Below, in pieces: positions 27,952-35,717 of a DNA stretch of 36,764 nt. This DNA comes from a virus: positions 1 through 36,764 of IMG/VR virus record IMGVR_UViG_3300028556_000026, one strand, 5' to 3'. The notes under the pieces are model-generated. The model saw nothing but the letters and a program-made list of their open reading frames with translations, made no database searches and was not told the origin of the DNA. Positions within the stretch are counted from its first letter, which is position 1, and the number at the start of each line of letters is the position of its first letter. The position numbers and the translations under genes were made by a program.

Positions 27952-30033
27952 ATGAAAAAGAAAAATCAAAACTTCTTCCAACGCATCGGTAACGCGCTCG
28001 CAGGTATGCGACAAAAGTCTGTCAACTTTGTATCGCTTTCAGGTGGATCAGGGTTTAATGGTTTAGAGAGTTTTTACGACTCACTCAATTTGCAAACGTT
28101 CCGGGAGTCGCTCTACCTATTTATTGGGGTAAGTATGATCCGCGAAACAGTATCGAGCATCCCATTGGAGATGTACCAAATAAAAAACAAGCAGGGTGAT
28201 GTAGAGCAGATCTACGATGACCCTTTTCTTGATCTATTGGAGCGCCCTAACGATATGCAGACACAAAAAGAATTCTGGAAACTCGCTGTTGCATACTACT
28301 TGCTCGCAGGCGAGGCGTTCTGGTATTTAGAGCGCGAGGCTCCTGGTGCCGTTCCAAGTGCGATGGTAAATATGCGCCCGGACAGTGTGCAGATCCTTTT
28401 CTCTGCAGATCAGAAAACAATCATCGGCTATGAGTTCATCCAAACAAACGGCCAAACAGTAAAGATCCCGGTAATGGATGTTTTACATATAAAAAATATT
28501 GACCCTATTGATCCTGTACGCGGTATCGGAGTTATACGCCCCGCAACTAAGCGCATCGCTACTGAAAAGCAAGCGAGTGAACACCAGGCAAACACATTTA
28601 AAAATCAAGGCAGGCCCGACATTGCTGTTTTCACAGAGGCGGATGTCACTGACGAGCAAATAGAAGATGCACAAATAAAATGGCAAAAGAAATTCGGCCC
28701 GGACAGAGGATCACAGTTGGCTCTATTCGGTGGTGGCAAAACTACGGTGCAGACTTTAAATGCAAACCCTAAAGACATGGACTTCATGCCAACCATGAAC
28801 TTCTTACGCGATGACATTCTCGCATCGTTACATATTCCAAAAGCGATGCTTACAAGTGATGATGTTAACCTGGCCAACTCAAAGACCGCGCGTATAAATT
28901 ACATCAAAGAGGGATGCTTGCCTGTACTTGATACGTTCATCGATATCATCAACAATAAGTTTTTAAATGATCTAGATCAGAATAGATTTGTAACGTACGA
29001 AAATCCAGTCAACGAGGATCGCGATATGCTACTCACTGAAGCAGTTCAACTAAAAGACAAAGGTATCATCACAATCGACGAGGCACGCGCCCTTCTTAAC
29101 TACGAGCCGATCGATGGTGGAGATATTTTGCAACCTGGAACATCTCCTGCATCTGCGATCACGCTGGCTTTGAAAAATGTCCGACTAAAAAAGATGGCAA
29201 AACGAGTTATGTTAAAACGCCCACTACTTTATAAAAAGTTTGTGGCCGTGGAAGCAGTAGCGAAACTATACGTGGCAGAGAAGAGTGTTAAGCGTTCCCG
29301 CAATTCTGTTTTTAATACTCCCGAATTGAAAGATGCCTACATCAAAGCATTCAACAAGAACATAGATCAGAAAGCGCAGACGTTTCATTCCGAGGTTGTC
29401 GTTTACAACGAGGGATTTGCAAAACGTATCATCACACACATGGAAAAGATGGGAATAAACCCACAATCATTTTTCAACGTAGCCGAAGAGATGCAGACGG
29501 CCAAGGGTATATTCAATCCACTTATGAAGAATATGTTTTCAAAGATTGGCCAGGAAACTCTAGACAACGTGGCTAAAGGTTTCTCTACTAAAGCATCCGA
29601 GCAGTTTCATACTCCAAAGGAAATGCTCCAGGCCCTTGAATTACGCGCTGAATTCTTTATTGGCTCAATGCTTGATACAGACTTCAAAGAGATGTCTAAA
29701 CTCATTGTGGCGGGCCTAGCAGACGGCAAGGGAGTGGAAGAGATCGGCCGAAACATCCGACAATACTTTGACGATATGAGTGTCGCGCGCGCACGTACGA
29801 TAGCCCGAACAGAAACAGGCCGTTTGGTTTCTCAAGCGACAAATGAAGCGTACAGACAGAGCGCAGTTGTTACCGGCAAGGAGTGGCTTACTGCAGGCGA
29901 TGACAAAGTTCGAGATGAGCACGTTTTAAACTCCGGTGTTATTGTCGACAACGGCGGAGTATTCCCCGATGGGGAACATTATCCAGGCGAGAGTAGTATC
30001 AACTGCAGATGTGCATTGGCACCCGCAGTTTAA
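27952..30033 (+). CDS. Portal protein fused to a MuF-type head morphogenesis domain
   Basis: The 693-residue protein combines two head proteins. Residues about 1-400 are an HK97-type portal (SLYLFIGVSMIRETVSSIPLEMY, LLERPNDMQTQKEFWKLAVAYYLLAGEAFWYL, HIPKAMLTSDDVNLANSKTARINYIKEG), the ring through which DNA enters. Residues about 560-693 are a Mu gpF-like minor head domain (SVARARTIARTETGRLVSQATNEAYRQS, ending in PGESSINCRCALAPAV with the typical NCRC motif). These are usually separate genes. The middle helical region links them. A TATAAT 7 nt before ATG suggests an extra leaderless promoter. The fused domain may deliver the MuF part to the portal vertex. Confidence 0.92.
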   Translation: MKKKNQNFFQRIGNALAGMRQKSVNFVSLSGGSGFNGLESFYDSLNLQTFRESLYLFIGVSMIRETVSSIPLEMYQIKNKQGDVEQIYDDPFLDLLERPNDMQTQKEFWKLAVAYYLLAGEAFWYLEREAPGAVPSAMVNMRPDSVQILFSADQKTIIGYEFIQTNGQTVKIPVMDVLHIKNIDPIDPVRGIGVIRPATKRIATEKQASEHQANTFKNQGRPDIAVFTEADVTDEQIEDAQIKWQKKFGPDRGSQLALFGGGKTTVQTLNANPKDMDFMPTMNFLRDDILASLHIPKAMLTSDDVNLANSKTARINYIKEGCLPVLDTFIDIINNKFLNDLDQNRFVTYENPVNEDRDMLLTEAVQLKDKGIITIDEARALLNYEPIDGGDILQPGTSPASAITLALKNVRLKKMAKRVMLKRPLLYKKFVAVEAVAKLYVAEKSVKRSRNSVFNTPELKDAYIKAFNKNIDQKAQTFHSEVVVYNEGFAKRIITHMEKMGINPQSFFNVAEEMQTAKGIFNPLMKNMFSKIGQETLDNVAKGFSTKASEQFHTPKEMLQALELRAEFFIGSMLDTDFKEMSKLIVAGLADGKGVEEIGRNIRQYFDDMSVARARTIARTETGRLVSQATNEAYRQSAVVTGKEWLTAGDDKVRDEHVLNSGVIVDNGGVFPDGEHYPGESSINCRCALAPAV

Positions 30034-30036
30034 TAG

Positions 30037-30045
30037 TGATATAAT
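30037..30045 (+). promoter_or_regulatory. Extended -10 for leaderless start of the protease gene
   Basis: TGATATAAT (30037-30045) ends 6 nt before ATG 30052. Confidence 0.52.
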
Positions 30046-30051
30046 ATTTTT

Positions 30052-30729
30052 ATGAAAAAGTTGGCGCAAAAATTGTTAGACGAAAAAAGAAACAAGGCCG
30101 TAGAAATGGTCGGCAAAAAGTTTGAGATGAATATTACCCGAAAGGCGATAAGCATTGATGCCGAAAAGAAAACGGTCACGTTCGTAATGTCTACTTGCAA
30201 TGTAGATCGTCACGGTGACGTTATCAATCAGGACTCTTGGATCTTGGATTACTTCCGACAATCGCCAATGTTCTTTTTACAACATCGTTCCGATGAGTTT
30301 CCAATAGGAAAGTGGATCGATATTTCTCTACAACCTGATCCTGACAACATTGGTAAAAATATGCTCGTAGGTACCGCGCAATTTGCAACCGATATAAACC
30401 CGGAAGCCGACACAGCATTCAAAATGGTAGAGGGTGGATTTATGTCTGCCGTTTCCGTTGGATTTATTCCGCACCGAGTAGACTACGATGAGATCACTGA
30501 CAACTTTGTTTTGTATGACTGCGAACTTTTGGAATGTTCACTCGTTGGAGTAGGATCAAATCGCCAGGCACTCGCAAAAGAAAATGATGAGGCCCGCGAA
30601 AAGATGATCGAGGCAAAGGAAGTATTGGATGCTAAAATAAAAGCGACAGTAAACAACAACCTAGTCATCTCCCATTTGAAAGCCCGCGAAAGTTTGAATA
30701 AAGCGATCCGGCTGATGAAAGAATTTTAA
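30052..30729 (+). CDS. HK97-family prohead protease
   Basis: The 225-residue serine protease (peptidase U35/S78 family) matures the capsid. Key parts are VTFVMSTCNVDRHGDVINQDSW (about residues 43-64), FFLQHRSDEFPIGKW with the catalytic histidine (about 78), GGFMSAVSVGFIP with the catalytic serine (about 130-133) and LLECSLVGVGSNRQAL. It would cleave the N-terminal scaffold region of the capsid protein encoded next. The C-terminal 40 residues are helical and may keep it inside the prohead. It lies between portal and capsid genes, the usual order. Confidence 0.93.
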   Translation: MKKLAQKLLDEKRNKAVEMVGKKFEMNITRKAISIDAEKKTVTFVMSTCNVDRHGDVINQDSWILDYFRQSPMFFLQHRSDEFPIGKWIDISLQPDPDNIGKNMLVGTAQFATDINPEADTAFKMVEGGFMSAVSVGFIPHRVDYDEITDNFVLYDCELLECSLVGVGSNRQALAKENDEAREKMIEAKEVLDAKIKATVNNNLVISHLKARESLNKAIRLMKEF

Positions 30730-30829
30730 ATAAAAACTAAATCGTGAAGTCCGTTATAAAACTATACCCCTGGAATGGGAACGGCCAAGCTCGGAAGGGC
30801 ACATTATTAGTAACTTTATTCATAACATT
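30730..30829 (+). promoter_or_regulatory. Leader of the major capsid gene
   Basis: A 100-bp gap. CCGTT (30751-30755) and AACGG (30779-30783) can pair, enclosing CCC/GGG, and a TATAAA or TATACC lies inside. No convincing -35. It may hold a capsid promoter or a structured leader that boosts expression. Confidence 0.3.
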
Positions 30830-32152
30830 ATGAAAAAGCATTACATTGTTGTCGCAGGCAAAAAGTTTTACTGCGATGAAAAGGGGCTTCTTGAAAAAGA
30901 TGCCGACAACAACTTCATGGAAGTACCTGCAGAGGATACTAAAGCCACTGAAGTCGCGTTGGAAGACGCTACTGAAGAAGTAGCAAAGATGCTCAAAAAG
31001 GCAAAGGACTCTGTCCTAGCATCTGCTGACAAATCTCTCGGTGAGAGCCAAGTCAAAGCCTTAGAAGCCATCGATAATCTTTTTAAGGGTATCGAAGCTT
31101 CTGCAACCAAGCACACCAAACTCGCTCACGCGGGAGAGGGCAAGGCATCGTTTGACGTTGATGCCGTTAAGAAAGGCATCGCCGATCTTCGTGCTCGTCA
31201 ACGTGGATCATTCTCATTCTCTATCAAGAGTATGAAGGATCTCGAATACCTCGCAAAGACTACGTCAGAAGCTGACAGTCTTACTGGCGATGTTATCGTT
31301 CCCGACAGAGTAGCGGAAATCACACGCGATCCTGTTCGCCCTGTATTCATAGAAAGCATCGCTGATGTTACTACGAATATGACTTCTGATGCGCTTTCAT
31401 ACGTGGAAGTTGTATCTGAGTCAGGCGCTCCGCTTATTACAGCAGAGTTGGCTATTATCCCTGAGAAAGATTTTGAATTCCAGGAATTCAAAGCGCCATT
31501 GAGAAAGATCGCCGTGATTAATAAACACAGCGTTGAAATTCTACAAGACGCTCCTCAACTCGTTAATGCTATCAAAGGATGGCTTACCGAGGATGTCAAT
31601 CTCGTTACTGATCAGCAACTGATCAATGGTAACGGTATCGGCGACAATCTTCCGGGTGTGTTCGGTCAGGCCTCTGTGCTTGATGCCGGTGCGGTTGGTA
31701 CAAAGCGCGTTGACTTTGCAAATCTTGCAGACGTTATCCGCGTTGCGATCACCAAAATCGCTGTGGTTGGAAAGGGCAAGTTCTCTGCAAACTATGTTCT
31801 TCTTAACCCAACCGATGCTGATGCATTGGATCTTACAAAGGATGAGAATGGCCAGTACGTTCTCCCTCCTTTCAAATCTGCGGATGGCAATACTATCAAG
31901 GGTGCTCGCATCATTGAGAACGTTGGTATTCCTGCAGGTACTTTCTTAGTCGGTGACTTTAGAAAGTTGCACATCGGTACCAAGGGTGGTGTTGAAATTG
32001 AAATGACAAACTCTGATGGCACAGACTTCACTAAGGATATCCTTACTGTTAAGTTACGCCGAAGAATTGCATCATACGTTCGCCAGAATGATAGCGGGGC
32101 TTTCTGGACTGGAACAATCTCAACGGTCATCAGTGCGCTAACAGCTTCTTAA
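30830..32152 (+). CDS. Major capsid protein, HK97 fold
   Basis: The 440-residue capsid protein has a charged helical N-terminal scaffold (about residues 1-125, rich in Lys/Glu/Ala) that the protease should remove, then the shell domain. The shell domain carries the HK97-type pattern SGDVIVPDRVAEITRDPVRPVFIESIADV, ALSYVEVVSESGAPLI, FEFQEFKAPLRKIAVINKHSVEILQDAPQLVNAIKGWLTEDVNLVTDQQLINGNGIGDNLPGVF and the closing P-loop/A-domain (FLVGDFRKLHIGTKGGVEIEM, RRRIASYVRQNDSGAFW). It assembles the icosahedral head. Coding GC and codon use look more optimised than early genes (many GCT/GTT/CTC), as expected for a highly expressed gene. Confidence 0.95.
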   Translation: MKKHYIVVAGKKFYCDEKGLLEKDADNNFMEVPAEDTKATEVALEDATEEVAKMLKKAKDSVLASADKSLGESQVKALEAIDNLFKGIEASATKHTKLAHAGEGKASFDVDAVKKGIADLRARQRGSFSFSIKSMKDLEYLAKTTSEADSLTGDVIVPDRVAEITRDPVRPVFIESIADVTTNMTSDALSYVEVVSESGAPLITAELAIIPEKDFEFQEFKAPLRKIAVINKHSVEILQDAPQLVNAIKGWLTEDVNLVTDQQLINGNGIGDNLPGVFGQASVLDAGAVGTKRVDFANLADVIRVAITKIAVVGKGKFSANYVLLNPTDADALDLTKDENGQYVLPPFKSADGNTIKGARIIENVGIPAGTFLVGDFRKLHIGTKGGVEIEMTNSDGTDFTKDILTVKLRRRIASYVRQNDSGAFWTGTISTVISALTAS

Positions 32153-32159
32153 TCGAAGT

Positions 32160-32537
32160 ATGAGCGACCTGATCTTCCAAGTCGGTGATGTAGTTGTAAA
32201 TGAGGTGCGCCAATTCGCTAAAATTATATCTATCAGAAATGGTGTTTATGGTTTCAGCGGATGGACAACTCTGCCTAATGCTCAAAAGGCAACTGTCGCT
32301 CAGAAGTTTTTAAACTCCTACGGCGCGCAGTCAGCAAATTTACAAGTCGTCAAAGGCGCTTCCAAAGTCACGGCCCCCGCCGATGAATTCGGGAGTAACG
32401 ACAAAAAGCCTACTAAGTCATCTCTAGTGAAATTGAACGCGGAAGCGGTCAAGGCCCTAGCAGAGAAACTTGGGGTCAATACTGAAGGCACCAAGCCTGC
32501 AATATTGGAAAGACTTTATACTCATTACGAGATATAA
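32160..32537 (+). CDS. Head-region protein with C-terminal SAP-like domain
   Basis: This is a 125-residue protein. The N-terminal half (FQVGDVVVNEVRQFAKIISIRNGVYGFSGWTT) is a small beta barrel-like domain. After a Pro/Lys linker, the C-terminal LVKLNAEAVKALAEKLGVNTEGTKPAILERLY is a helix-extended-helix (SAP/HeH) motif, often DNA-binding. It starts 7 nt after the capsid gene. Similar small HeH proteins sit between capsid and connector genes in other phages; a DNA-contacting or head-completion role is possible. Confidence 0.6.
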   Translation: MSDLIFQVGDVVVNEVRQFAKIISIRNGVYGFSGWTTLPNAQKATVAQKFLNSYGAQSANLQVVKGASKVTAPADEFGSNDKKPTKSSLVKLNAEAVKALAEKLGVNTEGTKPAILERLYTHYEI

Positions 32538-32572
32538 TAGTTTTGTAGGGGAGCCGAGCGATCGGCTCTCCC
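32533..32572 (+). promoter_or_regulatory. TATAAT and 5'-end hairpin before the connector gene
   Basis: TATAAT (32533-32538) overlaps the preceding stop. GGG-GAGCCGA (32548-32557), loop GCGA (a GNRA tetraloop), TCGGCTC-t-CCC (32562-32572) would form at the very 5' end of a transcript. No T-run follows, so it looks like an mRNA-stabilising hairpin, not a terminator. Confidence 0.5.
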
Positions 32573-32584
32573 ATCAAGACCTTT

Positions 32585-33523
32585 ATGACAAAAGAAAAAA
32601 TAATCACAATTAAAAATATTGACCTCTCTGTTCTAGCAAACACTATTCTTTATACGATCCCTGCGGGCATGACATTTTTGCCGACTGCTTTATTATTTAA
32701 AACATCGATTGTTGGTAGTGAAAATGGAAACGGATCTATACGAGTACAAAGAAAGAGTGATCATCTAGATCTTATGGCCGGATATATTTCCACAAGCGTA
32801 GCGATCAGTCCTGGTGGAGTCGGATATACTCACAAAGAGAATATAGTTGATCCATCACCGGAAATCATCGCGCTCGACCAGATTGAACTTGTTATCGATA
32901 CTGCAGACAACGGAAGTAATGCTCTCGTTGATATAGAAATCGTGGGCTTACTTACTGGCGAAAATCCTGTCGATGGCCCGCAATACACAGACCGCGCAAC
33001 CGTGGAGGCCTATGCCGGAGTTTCAACCGTAACAAACGATCAGATGACCGCCTTTATAAAGGCCATGAGTTTATACATCGATGCCTATTGCAACCGTAAT
33101 ATTTTTGCGGATGAAGTTTCAACCTATCTCTACGATGGCGATTACTCGGATATTCTCTTAATAAAGGACGTGTGCGAGATTGAAAGCGTAAAGATATCGG
33201 ATGTGGCCGTAGAATACCTCACATATCCCGCAAACAAGCCCTACGCGAGCCGTTTGGCCCTAAGTAGTAGTAAGTTCCCAAGGGGCCGTCAAAACGTCGC
33301 TGTGCGCGGAATTCAGGCCATGAATGCCGAATTACCGGCCGATATTCAGTTCGCTTGTACGGTTTTGGTAGCCGGTATCCTAAATGCGCGCAATTCTCAG
33401 GGCAAAGTTGGCACCACGGAAAGGATCGGTGCATACTCCGTAACATACCGGGATGAGGCACAGCAGACGGATTTTGCTACCGCAAAGGTCACATTATCCG
33501 CCTATAAGCGCATTGCGCTCTAA
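32585..33523 (+). CDS. Head-tail connector with extra N-terminal beta domain
   Basis: This 312-residue protein has two parts. Residues about 1-130 are a beta-rich domain (IKNIDLSVLANTILYTIPAGMTFLPTALLFKT...IELVIDTADNGSNALVDIEIVGLL) resembling small capsid-decoration or coat-like domains. Residues about 133-312 are a gp6/gp15-type head-tail connector (YTDRATVEAYAGVSTVTNDQMTAFIKAMSLYIDAYCNRNIF, then IESVKISD...YLTYPANKPYASRLAL, and FACTVLVAGILNAR). Connectors usually lack the first domain, so this is a natural fusion. A 5'-end hairpin precedes the gene. It would bind the portal ring and start the neck. Confidence 0.75.
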   Translation: MTKEKIITIKNIDLSVLANTILYTIPAGMTFLPTALLFKTSIVGSENGNGSIRVQRKSDHLDLMAGYISTSVAISPGGVGYTHKENIVDPSPEIIALDQIELVIDTADNGSNALVDIEIVGLLTGENPVDGPQYTDRATVEAYAGVSTVTNDQMTAFIKAMSLYIDAYCNRNIFADEVSTYLYDGDYSDILLIKDVCEIESVKISDVAVEYLTYPANKPYASRLALSSSKFPRGRQNVAVRGIQAMNAELPADIQFACTVLVAGILNARNSQGKVGTTERIGAYSVTYRDEAQQTDFATAKVTLSAYKRIAL

Positions 33524-33527
33524 TGCT

Positions 33528-33866
33528 ATGCCCGACTTCACTTCCCTACTAACAAATCTCTGCGATATTCAAGTCAAGGCCCGAACAACTACCGGGTACG
33601 AAAAGGTGCTCTCTTGGTCAAACGTAGCGACCGGGGTACACACACGCAAGGACTCATCTACCGGCGCAAGCATCCAGGACACACAGATCCGTTTGAATAC
33701 CGATGACGATGTTTTCTTTTTTAATGCAGACGTAGTTATCAAGCGCGGAAATCGCATCGTGTTCGATAGCGAAAACTATGACGTAATAAAAGTTAATAAA
33801 TGCTACGGCGGATCGTCAGCCATTCATCATCTTGAGGTAGTGGCCCGCCTCGTAGACCATGAATAA
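33528..33866 (+). CDS. Head closure / head-tail joining protein (gp16-like)
   Basis: From ATG 33528 the protein has 112 residues. Its pattern (LLTNLCDIQVKARTTTGYEKVLSWSNVATGVHTRKDSS, then DTQIRLNTDDDVFFFNADVVIKRGNRIVFDSENYDVIKVNKCYGGSSAIHHLEVVARLV) matches the phage head-tail joining family (SPP1 gp16 type), a small beta barrel that closes the DNA channel after packaging. I chose this ATG because it is 4 nt after the connector stop; an upstream start at 33453 would overlap by 70 nt. Order in the cluster is as expected. Confidence 0.75.
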   Translation: MPDFTSLLTNLCDIQVKARTTTGYEKVLSWSNVATGVHTRKDSSTGASIQDTQIRLNTDDDVFFFNADVVIKRGNRIVFDSENYDVIKVNKCYGGSSAIHHLEVVARLVDHE

Positions 33867-33868
33867 AA

Positions 33869-34213
33869 ATGTTAAAAGCAACTCTCACATTTAAAGATTA
33901 CACACCCGAAGTCACATCTAAAATTGTGAACGGTGTTGATCGTGCGGTAGAGAAATCACTCGCGGTCATGGAGCGAAATATAAAAGTGAATACGCCGGTA
34001 AAGCATGGTACTTTGAAAAGAAGTATTCAGTCCGTGAAAACAGCAAAGGGCGAGGGCGAGGTAAATACCGGGGCCGGTGGCTCCGAGGTTACATACGCGA
34101 CATACGTGGAATACGGTACCAGGCACATGGCCCCGCGCGCGATGTTTCGCAAAGGTGTAGCGCAGTCTCAGGATCAGATCGCGCAGATCTTTGATGAAGA
34201 ACTCAATCAGTAG
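33869..34213 (+). CDS. Tail completion protein, HK97 gp10 family
   Basis: This 114-residue protein has the clear family pattern MERNIKVNTPVKHGTLKRSIQSVK (about residues 32-55), followed by GGSEVTYATYVEYGTRHMAPRAMFRKG (about residues 72-98), with the VEYGT...M-A-P-R hallmark of HK97 gp10-like proteins that help join tails to heads. The C-terminus is a short helix. It starts 2 nt after the head-closure gene. Its stop codon lies at 34211-34213, just before the -10 box of the next gene. Confidence 0.9.
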   Translation: MLKATLTFKDYTPEVTSKIVNGVDRAVEKSLAVMERNIKVNTPVKHGTLKRSIQSVKTAKGEGEVNTGAGGSEVTYATYVEYGTRHMAPRAMFRKGVAQSQDQIAQIFDEELNQ

Positions 34214-34219
34214 TAAAAT
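34191..34219 (+). promoter_or_regulatory. Promoter inside the gp10-like gene (leaderless)
   Basis: TTGATG (34191-34196), 17 bp, TAAAAT (34214-34219). The -10 ends 6 nt before ATG 34226. Confidence 0.55.
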
Positions 34220-34225
34220 ATATTT

Positions 34226-34621
34226 ATGATAGAACAATACATCTACAACAAGGTCACAGAAGATCCAACACTGCAGGAAATATTATCGGCAGGCAGTGAT
34301 GACTTTTATCTTTATCCCGGAGTTATTCCGCGCGGTATAGAAGACTTCGAGGTGGCCGTAACATTCACTACGATCATCACAACCGATGTATATCCGGCAT
34401 CTAAATCAGTGAACGTGCAGTTTAATATCTTTGGAAAAAAACACGCAGACGTAGCAGAGGTGGCACAGGCCCTTAGTGATCTTTTTAATGAAGACAACAA
34501 CAATTCAGATACCGGGGTCGATGTTGTTTTCTCGATCAGGAAGTCCGAGAGCGATCTAGGTTTCAATTTCGATGACAACCTGTATCAGAGAGAGGCGACT
34601 TATTATTTTAAATTGAGATAA
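34226..34621 (+). CDS. Tail terminator-like protein
   Basis: This 131-residue protein has the layout of siphovirus tail terminator proteins (lambda gpU / DUF3168 group). It has a helical N-terminus (EQYIYNKVTEDPTLQEILSAG), beta strands (DFEVAVTFTTIITTDVYPASKSVNVQFNIFGKKHADVAEVAQALSDLF) where a strand-helix pair fits the family, then VVFSIRKSESDLGFNFDDNLYQREATYYFKLR. It would cap the tail tube before joining the head. The call rests on length, pattern and position between the gp10-like gene and the major tail protein. Confidence 0.62.
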   Translation: MIEQYIYNKVTEDPTLQEILSAGSDDFYLYPGVIPRGIEDFEVAVTFTTIITTDVYPASKSVNVQFNIFGKKHADVAEVAQALSDLFNEDNNNSDTGVDVVFSIRKSESDLGFNFDDNLYQREATYYFKLR

Positions 34622-34625
34622 ATAT

Positions 34626-34817
34626 ATGGTTACATCAAATAGACAAGTAAAAACCGACCACAATGCCAACCAGGATATGGTTACATTGGTGGCCAAGCGT
34701 GATGGCAAGTTTGCAGGCAAGGAGATCTACGCAGGCAAAGTTGTGAAGTGTACCAAGAGCGAAGCCCGCAGAATAATGTCGACAGACAAGTCGATGTTTG
34801 ATATCCGTATGGACTAG
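34626..34817 (+). CDS. Small basic protein before the major tail gene
   Basis: This is a 63-residue protein with a beta-like core (QDMVTLVAKRDGKFAGKEIYAGKVVKCTKSEARRIMSTD). No family is recognised. It starts 4 nt after the tail terminator-like gene and ends before a 116-bp gap with a stem-loop. Small proteins at this place in other phages are sometimes neck or tail accessory proteins. Its composition (15 Lys/Arg) and short length give little else. Confidence 0.5.
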   Translation: MVTSNRQVKTDHNANQDMVTLVAKRDGKFAGKEIYAGKVVKCTKSEARRIMSTDKSMFDIRMD

Positions 34818-34843
34818 GGTTTTGTTTCTATGATATTATATAC

Positions 34844-34866
34844 ACAGATCATATCGAGTGATCTGT
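34844..34866 (+). promoter_or_regulatory. Perfect stem-loop in the leader of the major tail gene
   Basis: ACAGATCA (34844-34851), loop TATCGAG, TGATCTGT (34859-34866). A TATTATATACA stretch (34834-34844) just upstream could be the -10. No T-run. It may be a 5'-end mRNA hairpin like that at 32548. Confidence 0.5.
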
Positions 34867-34933
34867 ACTGCGAAAAAATCTCTAGTGCCAATGAGACAAA
34901 GCGGTAAATTATTAGTTATTAATTATTATTGTT

Positions 34934-35704
34934 ATGAGACAAACAACAATTCAAGTTCCCGAAGCAATACGCAAGGGATCAGTGCGCGTTCTAGTCGGTG
35001 ATGACTTCTCATCTCTCGTAGATGTAGGAGCGCTCCGCAACCCGATTTTCAAATCTTTAGCAGAAAATCAGGCGGTCAAGTTCGATAACGTTCCTGACCT
35101 AAATAAATTTGTACTTGGTACAAGAGTACAAGTTACATTCGATCTAGCCGAGATCAATTTTGATAATATGGCCGTCCTTGATGGTGGTATTCTCAATCTT
35201 AATGTAGTTGCAGGAACACCAACACCTGTCGTTGCAGAAGCACACGGTACAGGATGGGTAATCGGTCAACCAATCCGTATTAATAATAAAAATGGTGACA
35301 ACACTATTGTTTCCACCATTGTTGTGAAGTCAGGTATAACAACCCTTGCTCTTACAACTGATTATAAGACCTATGTTGGAGACGGTACAAACGGAACACT
35401 TGGCTTTACTTACATCACACCAGTTTCCGCTCAAGTAGGTGCTATCACTTTCGGATACTCTTACACACCAAACGCATCAAAGACATTAACCTTTAATGAC
35501 TCTGGTACAAAAACTCTAAAGTGTATGCGCTTAGTAAACACTGATGAGAATAGTAAAGAATTCAAGATCGATATCGAAGATGGCACAAACTTCGCTCCGA
35601 TCTCCGTAGACTTTGCAGGCGATGCAGAGGACAACGTAGGAATTCTCGCTGTTGATTTCCAGGGCAATATCGTAGAGTGGGTTGACGAGCAAGAAACTGC
35701 TTAA
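34934..35704 (+). CDS. Major tail protein
   Basis: The 256-residue protein forms the tail tube. It is beta-rich with the N-terminal pattern KGSVRVLVGDDFSSLVDVGALRNPIFKSLAENQAVKFDNVPDLNKFVLGTRVQVTFDLAEINFDNMAVLDGG, and the C-terminal SKEFKIDIEDGTNFAPISVDFAGDAEDNVGILAVDFQG matches the layout of siphovirus major tail proteins. A middle Thr/Gly-rich segment (about residues 95-180) looks like an inserted beta domain. A 116-bp leader with a stem-loop precedes it and the frameshifted chaperone genes follow 13 nt after its stop, as expected. Codon use suggests strong expression. Confidence 0.8.
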   Translation: MRQTTIQVPEAIRKGSVRVLVGDDFSSLVDVGALRNPIFKSLAENQAVKFDNVPDLNKFVLGTRVQVTFDLAEINFDNMAVLDGGILNLNVVAGTPTPVVAEAHGTGWVIGQPIRINNKNGDNTIVSTIVVKSGITTLALTTDYKTYVGDGTNGTLGFTYITPVSAQVGAITFGYSYTPNASKTLTFNDSGTKTLKCMRLVNTDENSKEFKIDIEDGTNFAPISVDFAGDAEDNVGILAVDFQGNIVEWVDEQETA

Positions 35705-35717
35705 CCTTTAAAACTCT

